64,000 bases of DNA from NCBI RefSeq assembly GCF_003353065.1, contig NZ_CP027806.1, forward strand, positions 3,120,501 through 3,184,500, given 5' to 3'. The DNA is from Cyclonatronum proteinivorum (GTDB lineage Bacteria; Bacteroidota; Rhodothermia; Balneolales; Cyclonatronaceae). The position numbers were made by a program, and so were the translations under genes. Of this stretch, positions 28,204 to 36,100 are shown in pieces. The stretch's first letter is position 1. Every line of letters begins with the position of its first letter. The notes beneath the pieces were generated by a model. The model worked only from the letters and a program-made list of their open reading frames with translations, was not told the DNA's origin and made no database searches.

Positions 28204-29165
28204 TTAAGATAAGGCTTCAAGTGATAAGCAAGATTATATAAACCTGATTTATAAAGTAAGTACTTTATTTTATCTCGATTACTGCTAAAGAACTCTTTGT
28301 AAAATCGGTTTTCAATCTGATCTTCACTAAAAGGGGACAATACGTAACTCTGAGTCTTCTCGAGAAACTTTAAATCTATATCAAATCTATTGCTCTTTTT
28401 GGTTCTTAATCCTGAACCATCTAAGCCAATATTCCACGTTTTTGATGTATAAGGATATACTGTATAAAGATTTTCAAGAATCATGATTAAGCCATTCCTG
28501 TAATCAGAAGGTATAATCATTTTTTTAGAAGCTATTCTACTTAATTGTGGTAACCTGTCCAAGCCGTATGCATTCAATTTATTCTTAATATCAGTATTAC
28601 GTAATACTTGAATTAAATATTCGTTGCTGTATTTATTTTTTAGATCTTTTCTTTTTTTTATCCAAAATCCAGTGCCCCAGGGATTATATCTTTGCGCAAA
28701 ATAGACTTTATTTTTTTTTTCATCAGGTACATCAAAGAGAGTGGAATGGGAGAAACCGGATATGCTATAAATATTTTCACAGTTTTCATAAGTACTAAGT
28801 GACTCATTCATAAAGCATAAGAAATCAGAAGAAAAAATAATATCATCCTCAGCTCGAATCAATCTGTCATAATTATTTTCTCTTATTAACTTATAGCAAT
28901 CTCTTATTATTTTGCCTTTAGTATTCTTTTCACTACTTACTAGTACTACTTCTTTAAATGCCTTTATTTCTTCAATGTACATTCTGATTTTATTAACTTT
29001 CTCTTTAGATAAAGGGTCAATTCCTTGATCAGATGAAATATATAACGTAGTATTCTTTGCTTCTTCACATTTGCTCAACGTTTCAATACATTGCTTGAAA
29101 TGATTCACTCTGTCATACACACTTATAAAAACAGGTGCATAGCCTTTATCTGTTACATAATTCAT
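28200..29165 (-). CDS. GT-A glycosyltransferase, GNT-I/GT13-like
   Basis: This protein of about 321 residues starts at ATG 29165 (MNYVTDKGYAPVFISVYDR). The open frame runs further upstream through the end of the neighbouring cyclase gene and that extension is not coding. It has LYISSDQGID, a DxD-like box in RLIRAEDDIIFSSDFL and YNPWGTGFWIKKRKDL, consistent with an inverting GT-A enzyme of the GNT-I-like group seen in capsule loci. It is AT-rich like the two glycosyltransferase genes after it. Donor and acceptor are unknown. Confidence 0.75.
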   Translation of the reverse strand: MNYVTDKGYAPVFISVYDRVNHFKQCIETLSKCEEAKNTTLYISSDQGIDPLSKEKVNKIRMYIEEIKAFKEVVLVSSEKNTKGKIIRDCYKLIRENNYDRLIRAEDDIIFSSDFLCFMNESLSTYENCENIYSISGFSHSTLFDVPDEKKNKVYFAQRYNPWGTGFWIKKRKDLKNKYSNEYLIQVLRNTDIKNKLNAYGLDRLPQLSRIASKKMIIPSDYRNGLIMILENLYTVYPYTSKTWNIGLDGSGLRTKKSNRFDIDLKFLEKTQSYVLSPFSEDQIENRFYKEFFSSNRDKIKYLLYKSGLYNLAYHLKPYLK

Positions 29166-29176
29166 ATCAGATTTGT

Positions 29177-30208
29177 TTATACCGTTGCTATTGGCGTTAA
29201 GGGTGATCCAACTGCACCAGTTAGTCTCAGCGGTGGTGCAGTTAGTAAAAATCGGCTGCGGTTGTTTTGTTTGAGCCATGTGGCAAGTTCTGCGAGGTGC
29301 CATAGTTCGCCGAGGTGTACGCCGAGGCGGAAGAGGCAAAGCTCGTGAATCGGGAGATTTGTACCATTGCTTTCCGGGGTGACTTTCTTTCCAACGGCCT
29401 CAACGGCGAGATTATCGGATGCGATAGCTGCGACTTCGCTGTCGATGATCCAGTTGAGAAGTTTGGGGTCAAAGCCGTCAAGGACGGCGCAGGCTTTGGT
29501 GATACTGTCATCAGGATTGCCTTTCATACGCATGATCATCTGATCGAGGCCGGTCCAGAGACAGAGTATATCTCCTTTTTCGATCTCTACGCCGTCTTTT
29601 TCCATGATGCGCATCAGATCGTCGTAACCAACTTCTTTACGGGGAAATTCACCGAACTCACTAAACAAATCTACAAGCACGCCTCTGCCCTGTACACCAT
29701 GCTCGGCCATGTGCTCGATACCAAGTGCTTTGGCTTTGGTTTCGTGAGTCTCACTATCCATGATAACATCTTCATCTACCCGAAAGCCGTTGTAATACAC
29801 CGGCTGTGGGCTGCCGTCACCCATCACATCGAACAGCTTACCGCGGTGCGCAAGGCTGTCCCATTGGGTGGAATATTGGGTATGTAGCAATACAACATCA
29901 TCAGAACCAATATCAACATGCTTTTCATCAACCTGATTCCAGAGGTAGTTGAAGTAAGGCGCATCATTACGGATGACCGGCTTCAGCATAGGCGGAAAAC
30001 GAACTTTGTTGATGACCTGACCGCCGGGATAGTCCAGTGGTAAACTCAGGCAGAATGTCTTTCCTACTTTAACTTCGGCGATACCCTGAAGGACTTTCTT
30101 TTGATCGATTAAATTCAAGCGACCTAATTGATCGTTCTCACCCCAATCTCCCCAAGTGGAGGATTCCGGGCGGATTTTCCAACGTTTTGATTTAACCACA
30201 GAGTTCAC
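29177..30208 (-). CDS. Cyclase-family (kynurenine formamidase-like) metal-dependent hydrolase
   Basis: This protein of about 343 residues belongs to the cyclase/KynB-like family: RPESSTWGDWGENDQLGRLNLI at the start (in parts), LPLDYPGGQ, HTQYSTQWDSLAHRG with the metal-binding H-x3-(TS)HxD-like region altered to QWDSLAH, and GVLVDLF. Such enzymes hydrolyse amides or lactones. The first codons (GTG at 30208 or 30199) lie in a CACAGAG repeat, so the true start may have been displaced. Its higher GC than the glycosyltransferase downstream suggests separate origin. It probably works with the lyase encoded at 30640-31974; the pathway is unknown. Confidence 0.82.
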   Translation of the reverse strand: MNSVVKSKRWKIRPESSTWGDWGENDQLGRLNLIDQKKVLQGIAEVKVGKTFCLSLPLDYPGGQVINKVRFPPMLKPVIRNDAPYFNYLWNQVDEKHVDIGSDDVVLLHTQYSTQWDSLAHRGKLFDVMGDGSPQPVYYNGFRVDEDVIMDSETHETKAKALGIEHMAEHGVQGRGVLVDLFSEFGEFPRKEVGYDDLMRIMEKDGVEIEKGDILCLWTGLDQMIMRMKGNPDDSITKACAVLDGFDPKLLNWIIDSEVAAIASDNLAVEAVGKKVTPESNGTNLPIHELCLFRLGVHLGELWHLAELATWLKQNNRSRFLLTAPPLRLTGAVGSPLTPIATV

Positions 30209-30232
30209 AGAGTTACGCAGAGTTTTTGGGAG
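30193..30232. repeat. CACAGAG repeat, left arm around GxxExxY gene
   Basis: The sequence AACCACAGAGTTCACAGAGT and the following TACGCAGAG/TTTTTGGG form one arm. The inverse arm lies at 30601-30641 on the other side of the GxxExxY gene. The arm covers the start of the cyclase gene. Confidence 0.75.
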
Positions 30233-30602
30233 TTAAAATTAATCTTTCTATGCCATTCTTTAAACTGAGCACATTGAAGTTTATGAGAAGTCCGTATTTG
30301 ATGTTTGACAATTTCATGTAGGAGAGAAGCTGCGCCTTATGTATATCAAGTATTTTTTCGACTGTTTTGAGTTCAATAATTACTGTTCGATTAACCAACA
30401 AGTCAATTCTATACCCACAGTCTAATTTACTACCCTTATAGATTAACGGAAGTGCTTTTTGGGTTTCAACTTCAAATCCAGCTTCAATTAATTCAAATGC
30501 AAGTGCATGTTCATAAGCCGACTCAAGTAATCCCGGCCCCAGTTCGGAATGTACAGTATATGCACATTTCAAAATGTTATATGTAAGGTCGTTAACACTC
30601 AC
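30213..30602 (-). CDS. GxxExxY protein
   Basis: This 129-residue protein carries the naming motif in GPGLLESAYEHAL (G-x2-E-x2-Y) near residue 23. The nuclease-like core has CGYRIDLLVNRTVIIELKT, giving D-x10-ExK, a PD-(D/E)XK signature, followed by AQLLSYMKL and GLLINFN. Function in the family is not established. It begins with GTG and is enclosed by inverted CACAGAG repeat arms, as if the gene and arms moved as a unit between the lyase and cyclase genes. Confidence 0.9.
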   Translation of the reverse strand: MSVNDLTYNILKCAYTVHSELGPGLLESAYEHALAFELIEAGFEVETQKALPLIYKGSKLDCGYRIDLLVNRTVIIELKTVEKILDIHKAQLLSYMKLSNIKYGLLINFNVLSLKNGIERLILTPKNSA

Positions 30603-30641
30603 CCAAAAAAACTCCGTGAAACTCTGCGTACTCTGTGGTTC
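30601..30641. repeat. CACAGAG repeat, right arm around GxxExxY gene
   Basis: The sequence ACCCAAAAAAACTCCGTGAA and the following CTCTGCGTACTCTGTGGTT is the inverse of the arm at 30193-30232. The lyase stop codon (30640-30642) lies at its border. Confidence 0.75.
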
Positions 30642-31974
30642 AAACCTTAGCGAGTACCCGATCTACCATTTGCGGTGCAACACCTACATAATTCAACGGA
30701 TCTAAAAGCGTATCGATATCACTCTCGGTTAGGAGCGTCGTGATTTCCTCATTTTCCATTAGTGCCTCTTTCAAACTCTTTTTCTCGTCCCAGGCTTTGC
30801 CGGCTGCGCTGTACACCAAATCATGCGCTTTCTTTTTTCCGATTTTTGGGGCAAGTCCCATCATTGCGGCTTCTGACATGATAAGCCCGCCGCTGAGCAG
30901 GATGTTGTCTTTCATTTGCTGCTCAGCTACGACGAGGTTTTTCAGGATGAAGGCCGAGTGTTTAAGGCTTCCGGAGATCAGCAGGAAGGATTCGGGGATG
31001 ACCATCCATTCGAGGTGCATTTGTCCTAAGGCACCGCGCTCGTGTTCCTGAATCATGGAGGTGAGCTGTGAGCTGCTGAGTTCTCTGAGTTTGTGCGCGT
31101 TGGCGATGATAGGTTCGCAGGTGATGGGGTTTCGTTTTTGGGGAAGCGTTGTGCTTGCGCCTCTGCCCTGCTCAAAAGGTTCGCTAAGTTCTCCGATTTC
31201 GGAACGCATGAGGATGGCAATTTCCTGCGCGATTTTGGCTAAGGTTGCGGCCATCATGGCAAAAACGGAGGTCAATTCTGCCCAGGTATCGCGGGCGACG
31301 TGCCAGGAAACATCCGGAACAGCCAAATCAAGTGCTGCCATCATCAGTTCCTGAACCTTGAGACCCTGATCACCGAGGGTTGCGAAGGTTCCAACCGCTC
31401 CGGAGCACTGCCCAACCAGCAATCTGTGCTTCAGCTGTTGGATGCGCTCCCTGTGTCGCAGCATTTCATCTAACCATACCGCAGCTTTATAGCCAAAGGT
31501 GATGGGTGCGGCAAGTTGCTGAAAAGTACGTCCGGCCATCGGTGTATCGCGGTGTTTACGGGAGAGATCTGCCAGCGACTGAATAATTTGATTAAGGTAT
31601 GACTCAGCGATATGAAGTCCGTCCCGCATTTGCAGTACGGTACCGGTATCGAGAATGTCCTGTGTAGTCGCACCGTAGTGCACCCAGCGGGCCGTTTCTG
31701 CGTCACAAGCCTTATTTAGCTGATGGACGAACGGCAGAATGGGGAAACCGACCCTGTCAAACTCGGCTTTCATGGCAGCCTGATCAATATGCTGGACTTT
31801 GGCCGCTGTTTTAATTTTATCGGATGTTCCCTGCGGGATGATACCAAGCTGTTCCTGCGCTACGGCAAGCGCTACTTCGGTTTCCAGCCATTTTTGGATC
31901 CGGCTTTCTTCCGAAAATACCTGACGCATTGCTGCGTCGGAGAACATGTCCTGAAAATAGGTGAATGAATACAT
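30640..31974 (-). CDS. Fumarase/aspartase-superfamily lyase (adenylosuccinate lyase / PcaB-like)
   Basis: This 444-residue protein has the superfamily plan: WVHYGATTQDILDTG (about residue 95), FGYKAAVWLDEML, GAVGTFATLGDQG and the flexible catalytic loop GRGASTTLPQKRNPITCEP, the equivalent of the GSSxMPxKxNP signature. It is closest in style to 3-carboxy-muconate cycloisomerase (PcaB) and related elimination enzymes. No purine or protocatechuate genes are nearby, so a C-N or C-O elimination on a glycan precursor or small acid is more likely. Its 5' end has been duplicated at 33788-33910. Confidence 0.85.
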   Translation of the reverse strand: MYSFTYFQDMFSDAAMRQVFSEESRIQKWLETEVALAVAQEQLGIIPQGTSDKIKTAAKVQHIDQAAMKAEFDRVGFPILPFVHQLNKACDAETARWVHYGATTQDILDTGTVLQMRDGLHIAESYLNQIIQSLADLSRKHRDTPMAGRTFQQLAAPITFGYKAAVWLDEMLRHRERIQQLKHRLLVGQCSGAVGTFATLGDQGLKVQELMMAALDLAVPDVSWHVARDTWAELTSVFAMMAATLAKIAQEIAILMRSEIGELSEPFEQGRGASTTLPQKRNPITCEPIIANAHKLRELSSSQLTSMIQEHERGALGQMHLEWMVIPESFLLISGSLKHSAFILKNLVVAEQQMKDNILLSGGLIMSEAAMMGLAPKIGKKKAHDLVYSAAGKAWDEKKSLKEALMENEEITTLLTESDIDTLLDPLNYVGVAPQMVDRVLAKV

Positions 31975-32049
31975 TAGATTGGGTTTACCACAGAGGGCAC
32001 AGAGGTTAACTACATACTCTGTGTACCTCTGCGTCCTCTGTGGTTTAAA
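31975..32049. repeat. CACAGAGG repeat, copy upstream of lyase gene
   Basis: This copy runs CACAGAGGGCACAGAGGTTA, then ACTCTGTGTACCTCTG and CCTCTGTGG, forming an inverted repeat of about 60 bp. A near-identical copy is at 33703-33788, beyond the ATPase gene, so the two copies bracket the two-gene cassette. Confidence 0.8.
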
Positions 32050-32562
32050 TTACTGTACTGTGAATTCGGTTATTTTCCTCCGCGCCTGTTCTGATGACAT
32101 CACGCCGAAATAACTTATGTTGAATAAAGTAGCATAGGCTTTAAACTTTTGCTTGTAGCGCTCATTAATAAGAGCGGCATTGGTTTGCTGTGACTGATTG
32201 AGATGGACCACGTTTAGCAGAGACAATCTTCTAACGCCATCCAAATTAATCGGAACAATACAGTCAAATTCAGCAGCCATAGCGTAACCATGCTTTACGC
32301 ATAACATCATTGAAAGCGCATCTACGGGTTTCTTAACCAGCTCATTAACCCTGCTTTCAATATCAATCTGTTCATTACTTATGCTCGTGTAATCTTTGAG
32401 CTCTATGAGCCAGAGTTTTTCTTCGGATTGGTTGTACCAGCTCACATCCATTTCCTTGAAATGAAAGGAACTCAACTTTTTGTATCCTGTGCAGTCGCTC
32501 AAGCGAAAATATGATCTATCCGGAAAAGTGAGCGTAATATTGCTTTCTGTAAATCGATTCAT
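32050..32562 (-). CDS. Putative PD-(D/E)XK nuclease-like partner of AAA ATPase
   Basis: This 170-residue protein is not a family I recognise. The most informative segment is EMDVSW followed 14 residues after the Asp by WLIELKDYT, a D...ExK arrangement as in PD-(D/E)XK nucleases. The remainder is helical (VNELVKKPVDALSMMLCVK; TNAALINERYKQKFKAYATL). It starts 9 bp after the ATPase stop, so the two are co-expressed. By analogy with ATPase-plus-nuclease immunity pairs it may be the effector, but this rests on the motif and position only. Confidence 0.55.
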   Translation of the reverse strand: MNRFTESNITLTFPDRSYFRLSDCTGYKKLSSFHFKEMDVSWYNQSEEKLWLIELKDYTSISNEQIDIESRVNELVKKPVDALSMMLCVKHGYAMAAEFDCIVPINLDGVRRLSLLNVVHLNQSQQTNAALINERYKQKFKAYATLFNISYFGVMSSEQARRKITEFTVQ

Positions 32563-32571
32563 GCCTGCAAA

Positions 32572-33639
32572 TCACGAAAGCCCAAAATCCAATTCCGTTT
32601 CTAAATCAGCCATTTTGATGGCTTCTTCTGAGATTTCATTTTCAGGAAAGCTTTCTCTAAGGTTATGACTTGTCGCTGAAACCGTTTTGTCTTTTTGCTT
32701 TTTGAGTATAAAGCAGAAGGCATCTGTTTCTGTTTGCATTGCGGAAAGATATACCTGCTTTAATACAAAGTAGCTATGCGTTGCCAAAAATATCTGCATA
32801 CCTGATTTCGCCATCAAAAAAATCATGTCAACAAGAATACGAACGGCTTCCGGATGGAGCGCATTCTCCGGTTCATCCATAAAAAGAACCGCTAGTGGGG
32901 TTAACTGTCGGTTCCGGATCAAGGTCGTAAGAATACCTATTTTCTTTACCCCCTCTGCTGTGAGTGCAATCTGATATTCTGTATTTCCTTTCTTGAATAT
33001 GAAATCATCATCGTGTGATTGTACAATATTGCCCTCAAACAAGTTTTCAAGCAGGTCGTTTACTTTCACCAGTTCGGTCTTTACTTTGCCTTTTTGTGTT
33101 GGTATAACAAGAGACCGAATCAAGTCGAGGTAGGTATCATCAAAACCCGGCATATTAAGATTGTCTCGGGTTGCGCGTATTGCTTTTAATGATGTGAGCA
33201 CCTCTTTTGCGGGTATGAATATAGGCCGAAACGTTGGATCAATGCTGCCAATGCTCTCCTGACAATCAATAATGCTGCTAACCGTCGTATCACCGTAGGA
33301 AAAATATAATCGGTCTTTAAAAGATATTTTTGGGTGATCAAACTCAATATCAACCCTTAGTTTATCCTTTTCCAGTTTGTTTACCAGCTCACCCAACCCC
33401 TTTTTCCCGGGTTGGAAGGTTGTCAGTAGCTTTTCTGACAATATTTTTTTAAGAGTGATTTCTTCGTTTGCTTTCCGCTGATTGTAAAGAACAATAGATG
33501 AAAGGGAAGCATACAGCATTTTTAATATTGCTGTTTTACCGGTATCATTTTTCCCAAGTATAAGATTGACAGACCCAAGATTGTCGAGACTCAAATCTTT
33601 ATGGGCAACAAAATTTTTAAATGATACTTTTTTAATCAT
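32572..33639 (-). CDS. AAA/OLD-like ATPase (ABC-type ATPase fold)
   Basis: This 355-residue protein has Walker A in LILGKNDTGKTAILKML (about residue 30), an ABC-like Walker B in LAVLFMDEPENALHPEAV and IFLATHSYFVLKQV with the His switch. This is the core of the AAA_21/OLD group. No TOPRIM domain follows, unlike full OLD nucleases; the adjacent 170-residue gene may supply the nuclease. The pair lies between two copies of the CACAGAGG repeat, which suggests a mobile accessory cassette. Confidence 0.85.
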   Translation of the reverse strand: MIKKVSFKNFVAHKDLSLDNLGSVNLILGKNDTGKTAILKMLYASLSSIVLYNQRKANEEITLKKILSEKLLTTFQPGKKGLGELVNKLEKDKLRVDIEFDHPKISFKDRLYFSYGDTTVSSIIDCQESIGSIDPTFRPIFIPAKEVLTSLKAIRATRDNLNMPGFDDTYLDLIRSLVIPTQKGKVKTELVKVNDLLENLFEGNIVQSHDDDFIFKKGNTEYQIALTAEGVKKIGILTTLIRNRQLTPLAVLFMDEPENALHPEAVRILVDMIFLMAKSGMQIFLATHSYFVLKQVYLSAMQTETDAFCFILKKQKDKTVSATSHNLRESFPENEISEEAIKMADLETELDFGLS

Positions 33640-33702
33640 AAAAAGTAACTATATGGCAAATCAAACTGCTTTATTCCAATTATAACCAAGCTCAAAAAGA
33701 AA

Positions 33703-33788
33703 ATACATTAGGTTGGGTTTACATCAGAGGGCACAGAGGTTAACTACATACTCTGTGTACCTCTGTGTCCTCTGTGTCCTCTGTGGTT
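33703..33788. repeat. CACAGAGG repeat, upstream copy bracketing the ATPase cassette
   Basis: This is nearly identical to 31975-32049, including TTAGGTTGGGTTTA at its left side and a CCTCTGTGTCCTCTGTGG end with one extra unit. A third, shorter copy follows the lyase relic at 33911-33950. Confidence 0.8.
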
Positions 33789-33910
33789 TAAATAATAAAT
33801 CTTAAGTTAGAAATGATGTATAGCCATTCATCCATCTCACTTTCTTCCGAAAATACCTGACGCATTGCAGCATCGGAGAACATGTCCTGAAAATAGGTGA
33901 ATGAATACAT
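33788..33910 (-). pseudogene. Duplicated 5' fragment of the lyase gene
   Basis: Read from ATG at 33910, the first 24 codons give MYSFTYFQDMFSDAAM and RQVFSEES, identical to the start of the lyase at 31974. The frame then leaves the homology and ends at TAA at 33788 after 40 codons. It is a relic left when the sequence around the lyase start was duplicated, not a functional gene. Confidence 0.85.
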
Positions 33911-34081
33911 TAGGTTGGGTTTATCACAGTGGGCACAGAGTTACACAGAGGGATTGGATATACTTTCTGTTTAGTGTTAAAGATAATTTATAAAAAAACT
34001 GAATGCATTTGGCTTAGCAACAATTAAATAACTGTTTTCTTTATTACTAAGCAAAATAGTAACATTTTAAATTCACTACTA

Positions 34082-34690
34082 TTAGGCTAACTCATTAATT
34101 ATGTATGTCGAGTATTTACTCAGCTCTATGTTATTGAATGCTAGAAAGCCAATTTTACTATCTTTAGCTGCTTCGTAGTCATTTATCGAGTCACCAATAA
34201 GCACACAGCTATCAGTTTCTAATCTTTCCTCTTCAATGATTGACTTTACCCAATCTTTCTTGGGCGTAGGTGAACCATGTATGCGCTTGAAATATGTTTC
34301 TATACCATGTGCTTTACATAAAAACCTGAGCTCTTCCTGATCAGAACCAGAGACTATATACATTGGGATTTTTGCATGATTACGTTTAATATAATTCAAG
34401 GTTTCCTGTATCTGTAGAGTAGGATCTGTAAGGAGCTCCCTCATAATAATCGAAAAGCGATTAGCCCACTGCTGTATTTCTTCAACGGTAATTGTTTCTC
34501 CCCGAATATTTTCAAAGAAATACCTGAACTTGACATATCGAGACAATCCCCCGTTTTGCTGATGAAAGGCAAGAAGTTGCTCTACTTCTGCAGCTGAGTA
34601 TTCTTTTAAAACCTCAGCAAAGCCTTTTTCCCGTATTTGATTGGAGTCCAAAAGGACTCCGTCAAAGTCCCAGAAAATTGATTTAATCAC
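34082..34690 (-). CDS. HAD-superfamily phosphatase (module A)
   Basis: This 202-residue HAD hydrolase has the nucleophile motif FWDFDGVLLDSN at the N-terminus, YIVSGSDQEELRF for motif II, a Lys in HGSPTPKKDW and motif IV CVLIGDSINDYEAA. The cap domain is helical. It is a clear paralogue of 53466-54104, with long identical runs such as QLLAFHQQNGGLSRYVKFRY. It starts at GTG with a four-base overlap with the cytidylyltransferase stop, implying dephosphorylation of a sugar-acid phosphate in the same pathway, as KdsC does for Kdo. Confidence 0.9.
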   Translation of the reverse strand: MIKSIFWDFDGVLLDSNQIREKGFAEVLKEYSAAEVEQLLAFHQQNGGLSRYVKFRYFFENIRGETITVEEIQQWANRFSIIMRELLTDPTLQIQETLNYIKRNHAKIPMYIVSGSDQEELRFLCKAHGIETYFKRIHGSPTPKKDWVKSIIEEERLETDSCVLIGDSINDYEAAKDSKIGFLAFNNIELSKYSTYIINELA

Positions 34691-35388
34691 TTATATCTCT
34701 CTTTATAAATTGGTAGCATAGCTTTTGCGAATTCATAGTCTTCGAACTCATCAATATCAATACCAGCTACCTTTGGTAGGATTGTTTTGAATGGTTTTGC
34801 TCCTAAGAAATAGCCATCTCTTATAGTTGATAACTTATCTCTCATATATAGTCCGTTAGTCACTTTAAAAATATTAGGTAATTCTTGACTAATGGTATGA
34901 TTTTTATCTGCTTGATAATTTAGAGGCTTATCATCTAACCATAAATATTCTTTGATAAGGTTTACACTAACCAAGCTATCATGTCTATCAGTATTTACAA
35001 CATGATTAAAGTAATCTTCAAAGCATTGCTGGAACATTGACTTAGACATGTAAGGAACTACAACGGTGCACCACGCAAAGTGTTTTGTACCAATATCTTT
35101 TACTATTCCGGTAATGACTTCAGAAAAGCTTGCAACATGACCAGTACATAGGTAAGGGTCTCTTTCATGATACCCTACTCCTAAATTCTTTGCAATAGCT
35201 TTTACATTTTCTGAATTAGAACTAATAAGAACCTTCAAATCTTTTCTATAATTGAATATTTCACTTACTTTCCACTCAAGCAACGATACTCCATCTTCTA
35301 TTTCAAGATATATTTTATCTTTTACTCTAGTACTTCCTTCTCTTACTGGAATTATAATAGTTAGTTCATCTTTTAAAAAAGTTTCCAT
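34687..35388 (-). CDS. CMP-sugar synthetase-like cytidylyltransferase (module A)
   Basis: This 233-residue protein is of the acylneuraminate/Kdo cytidylyltransferase type: LTIIIPVREGSTRVKDKIYL is the nucleotide-binding loop (compare ARxGSxRxxxKN in NeuA), then VLISSNSENVKAIAKNLG and the late Asp pair in IDIDEFEDYEFAKAM. ATG at 35388 overlaps the upstream aldolase stop as TGATG and is preferred over a start nine codons further up. It shares little with the module B enzyme at 55118-55831, so the two modules may activate different sugars. Confidence 0.82.
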   Translation of the reverse strand: METFLKDELTIIIPVREGSTRVKDKIYLEIEDGVSLLEWKVSEIFNYRKDLKVLISSNSENVKAIAKNLGVGYHERDPYLCTGHVASFSEVITGIVKDIGTKHFAWCTVVVPYMSKSMFQQCFEDYFNHVVNTDRHDSLVSVNLIKEYLWLDDKPLNYQADKNHTISQELPNIFKVTNGLYMRDKLSTIRDGYFLGAKPFKTILPKVAGIDIDEFEDYEFAKAMLPIYKERYK

Positions 35389-36098
35389 CAATATTCCTTT
35401 TTTATTTTCTCGCAAATACCTGCAAAAAGATTCAAATCAACCGAGTAAGCTATATATCCAAAACCTTTATTTTTGAAGACTTTTATTTTATCGAAACTAT
35501 CTACAAAGGTTCCTAAAACTTTTCCTGATACTTTTACTTTTTTAGCTAATTCTTCAATCGCTTTAACTACTTTTGGATGATCCACTTGACCTGGGTAACC
35601 TAAAGATTGTGACAAATCATAAGGCCCAATAAATAAAACATCAAACCCTTTTAGAGCAAGTATATCATCTATGCAATTCATTCCGCCTTTACCTTCTACT
35701 TGCAGTATAAGTTGCTTAGAATTAGCATTAGATAAATAGATTGATTTTTCTGTTGTTCCAAAATTAGCTGCTTTTACGTAGCAACAAACACCTCTATTTC
35801 CATTAGGAAAAAACTTGGCTGCATCAATAGCTTTCATGGCTTGCTCAACAGAACTTATGTTGGGCACTTGAACCATGTCGGCACCCGAATCAAAAGCACT
35901 ACCAATTTTGTTATGATTGTTTTCTGCAACTCGGACTACCGAAGTCATTCCTCCCATTTTGGTTGCTCTTACATGATTTTGAATGGTAGTTAAATCTAGC
36001 GTACCATGTTCTTGATCAAATATCATAAAGTCTAAGCCTGAATAACTTATCGCCTCTACTAAATTAGAATCAATTGTTTTAGAAAATATTCCTATCAT
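35388..36098 (-). CDS. HpcH/HpaI-type aldolase (module A)
   Basis: This 236-residue TIM-barrel class II aldolase has FDQEHGTLD, VVRVAENN, ADMVQVPNISS, RGVCCYVKAANFG and LQVEGKGGMNCIDDILAL with the metal-binding Glu, then VLFIGPYDLSQSLGYPGQ. These are hallmarks of the HpaI/GarL family that cleaves or forms 2-keto-3-deoxy acids from pyruvate and an aldehyde. It lacks about 20 N-terminal residues found in the paralogue at 55842. It probably acts in the same keto-acid route as the HMGL-type protein upstream. Confidence 0.85.
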   Translation of the reverse strand: MIGIFSKTIDSNLVEAISYSGLDFMIFDQEHGTLDLTTIQNHVRATKMGGMTSVVRVAENNHNKIGSAFDSGADMVQVPNISSVEQAMKAIDAAKFFPNGNRGVCCYVKAANFGTTEKSIYLSNANSKQLILQVEGKGGMNCIDDILALKGFDVLFIGPYDLSQSLGYPGQVDHPKVVKAIEELAKKVKVSGKVLGTFVDSFDKIKVFKNKGFGYIAYSVDLNLFAGICEKIKKEY

Positions 36099-36100
36099 AA

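Larger units (their letters stand above)
33640..34081. other. Gap upstream of ATPase cassette
   Basis: Apart from the CACAGAGG copies and the lyase relic, the rest of this gap (about 33960-34081) is AT-rich and holds nothing I recognise. It marks the junction between the insertion-rich 28-34 kb part and the aldolase module. Confidence 0.5.

Noticed and set aside
29166-29339. N-terminal extension of the GT-A glycosyltransferase gene (MPLPPRRTPRRT...)
   Set aside because: It lies in the antisense-like frame of the cyclase gene's end, is basic and low in complexity, and the conserved domain starts right after the ATG at 29165.
30640-31974. Housekeeping purB (adenylosuccinate lyase)
   Set aside because: The loop and overall style fit PcaB-like members better, and no purine genes are near; the exact substrate stays open.
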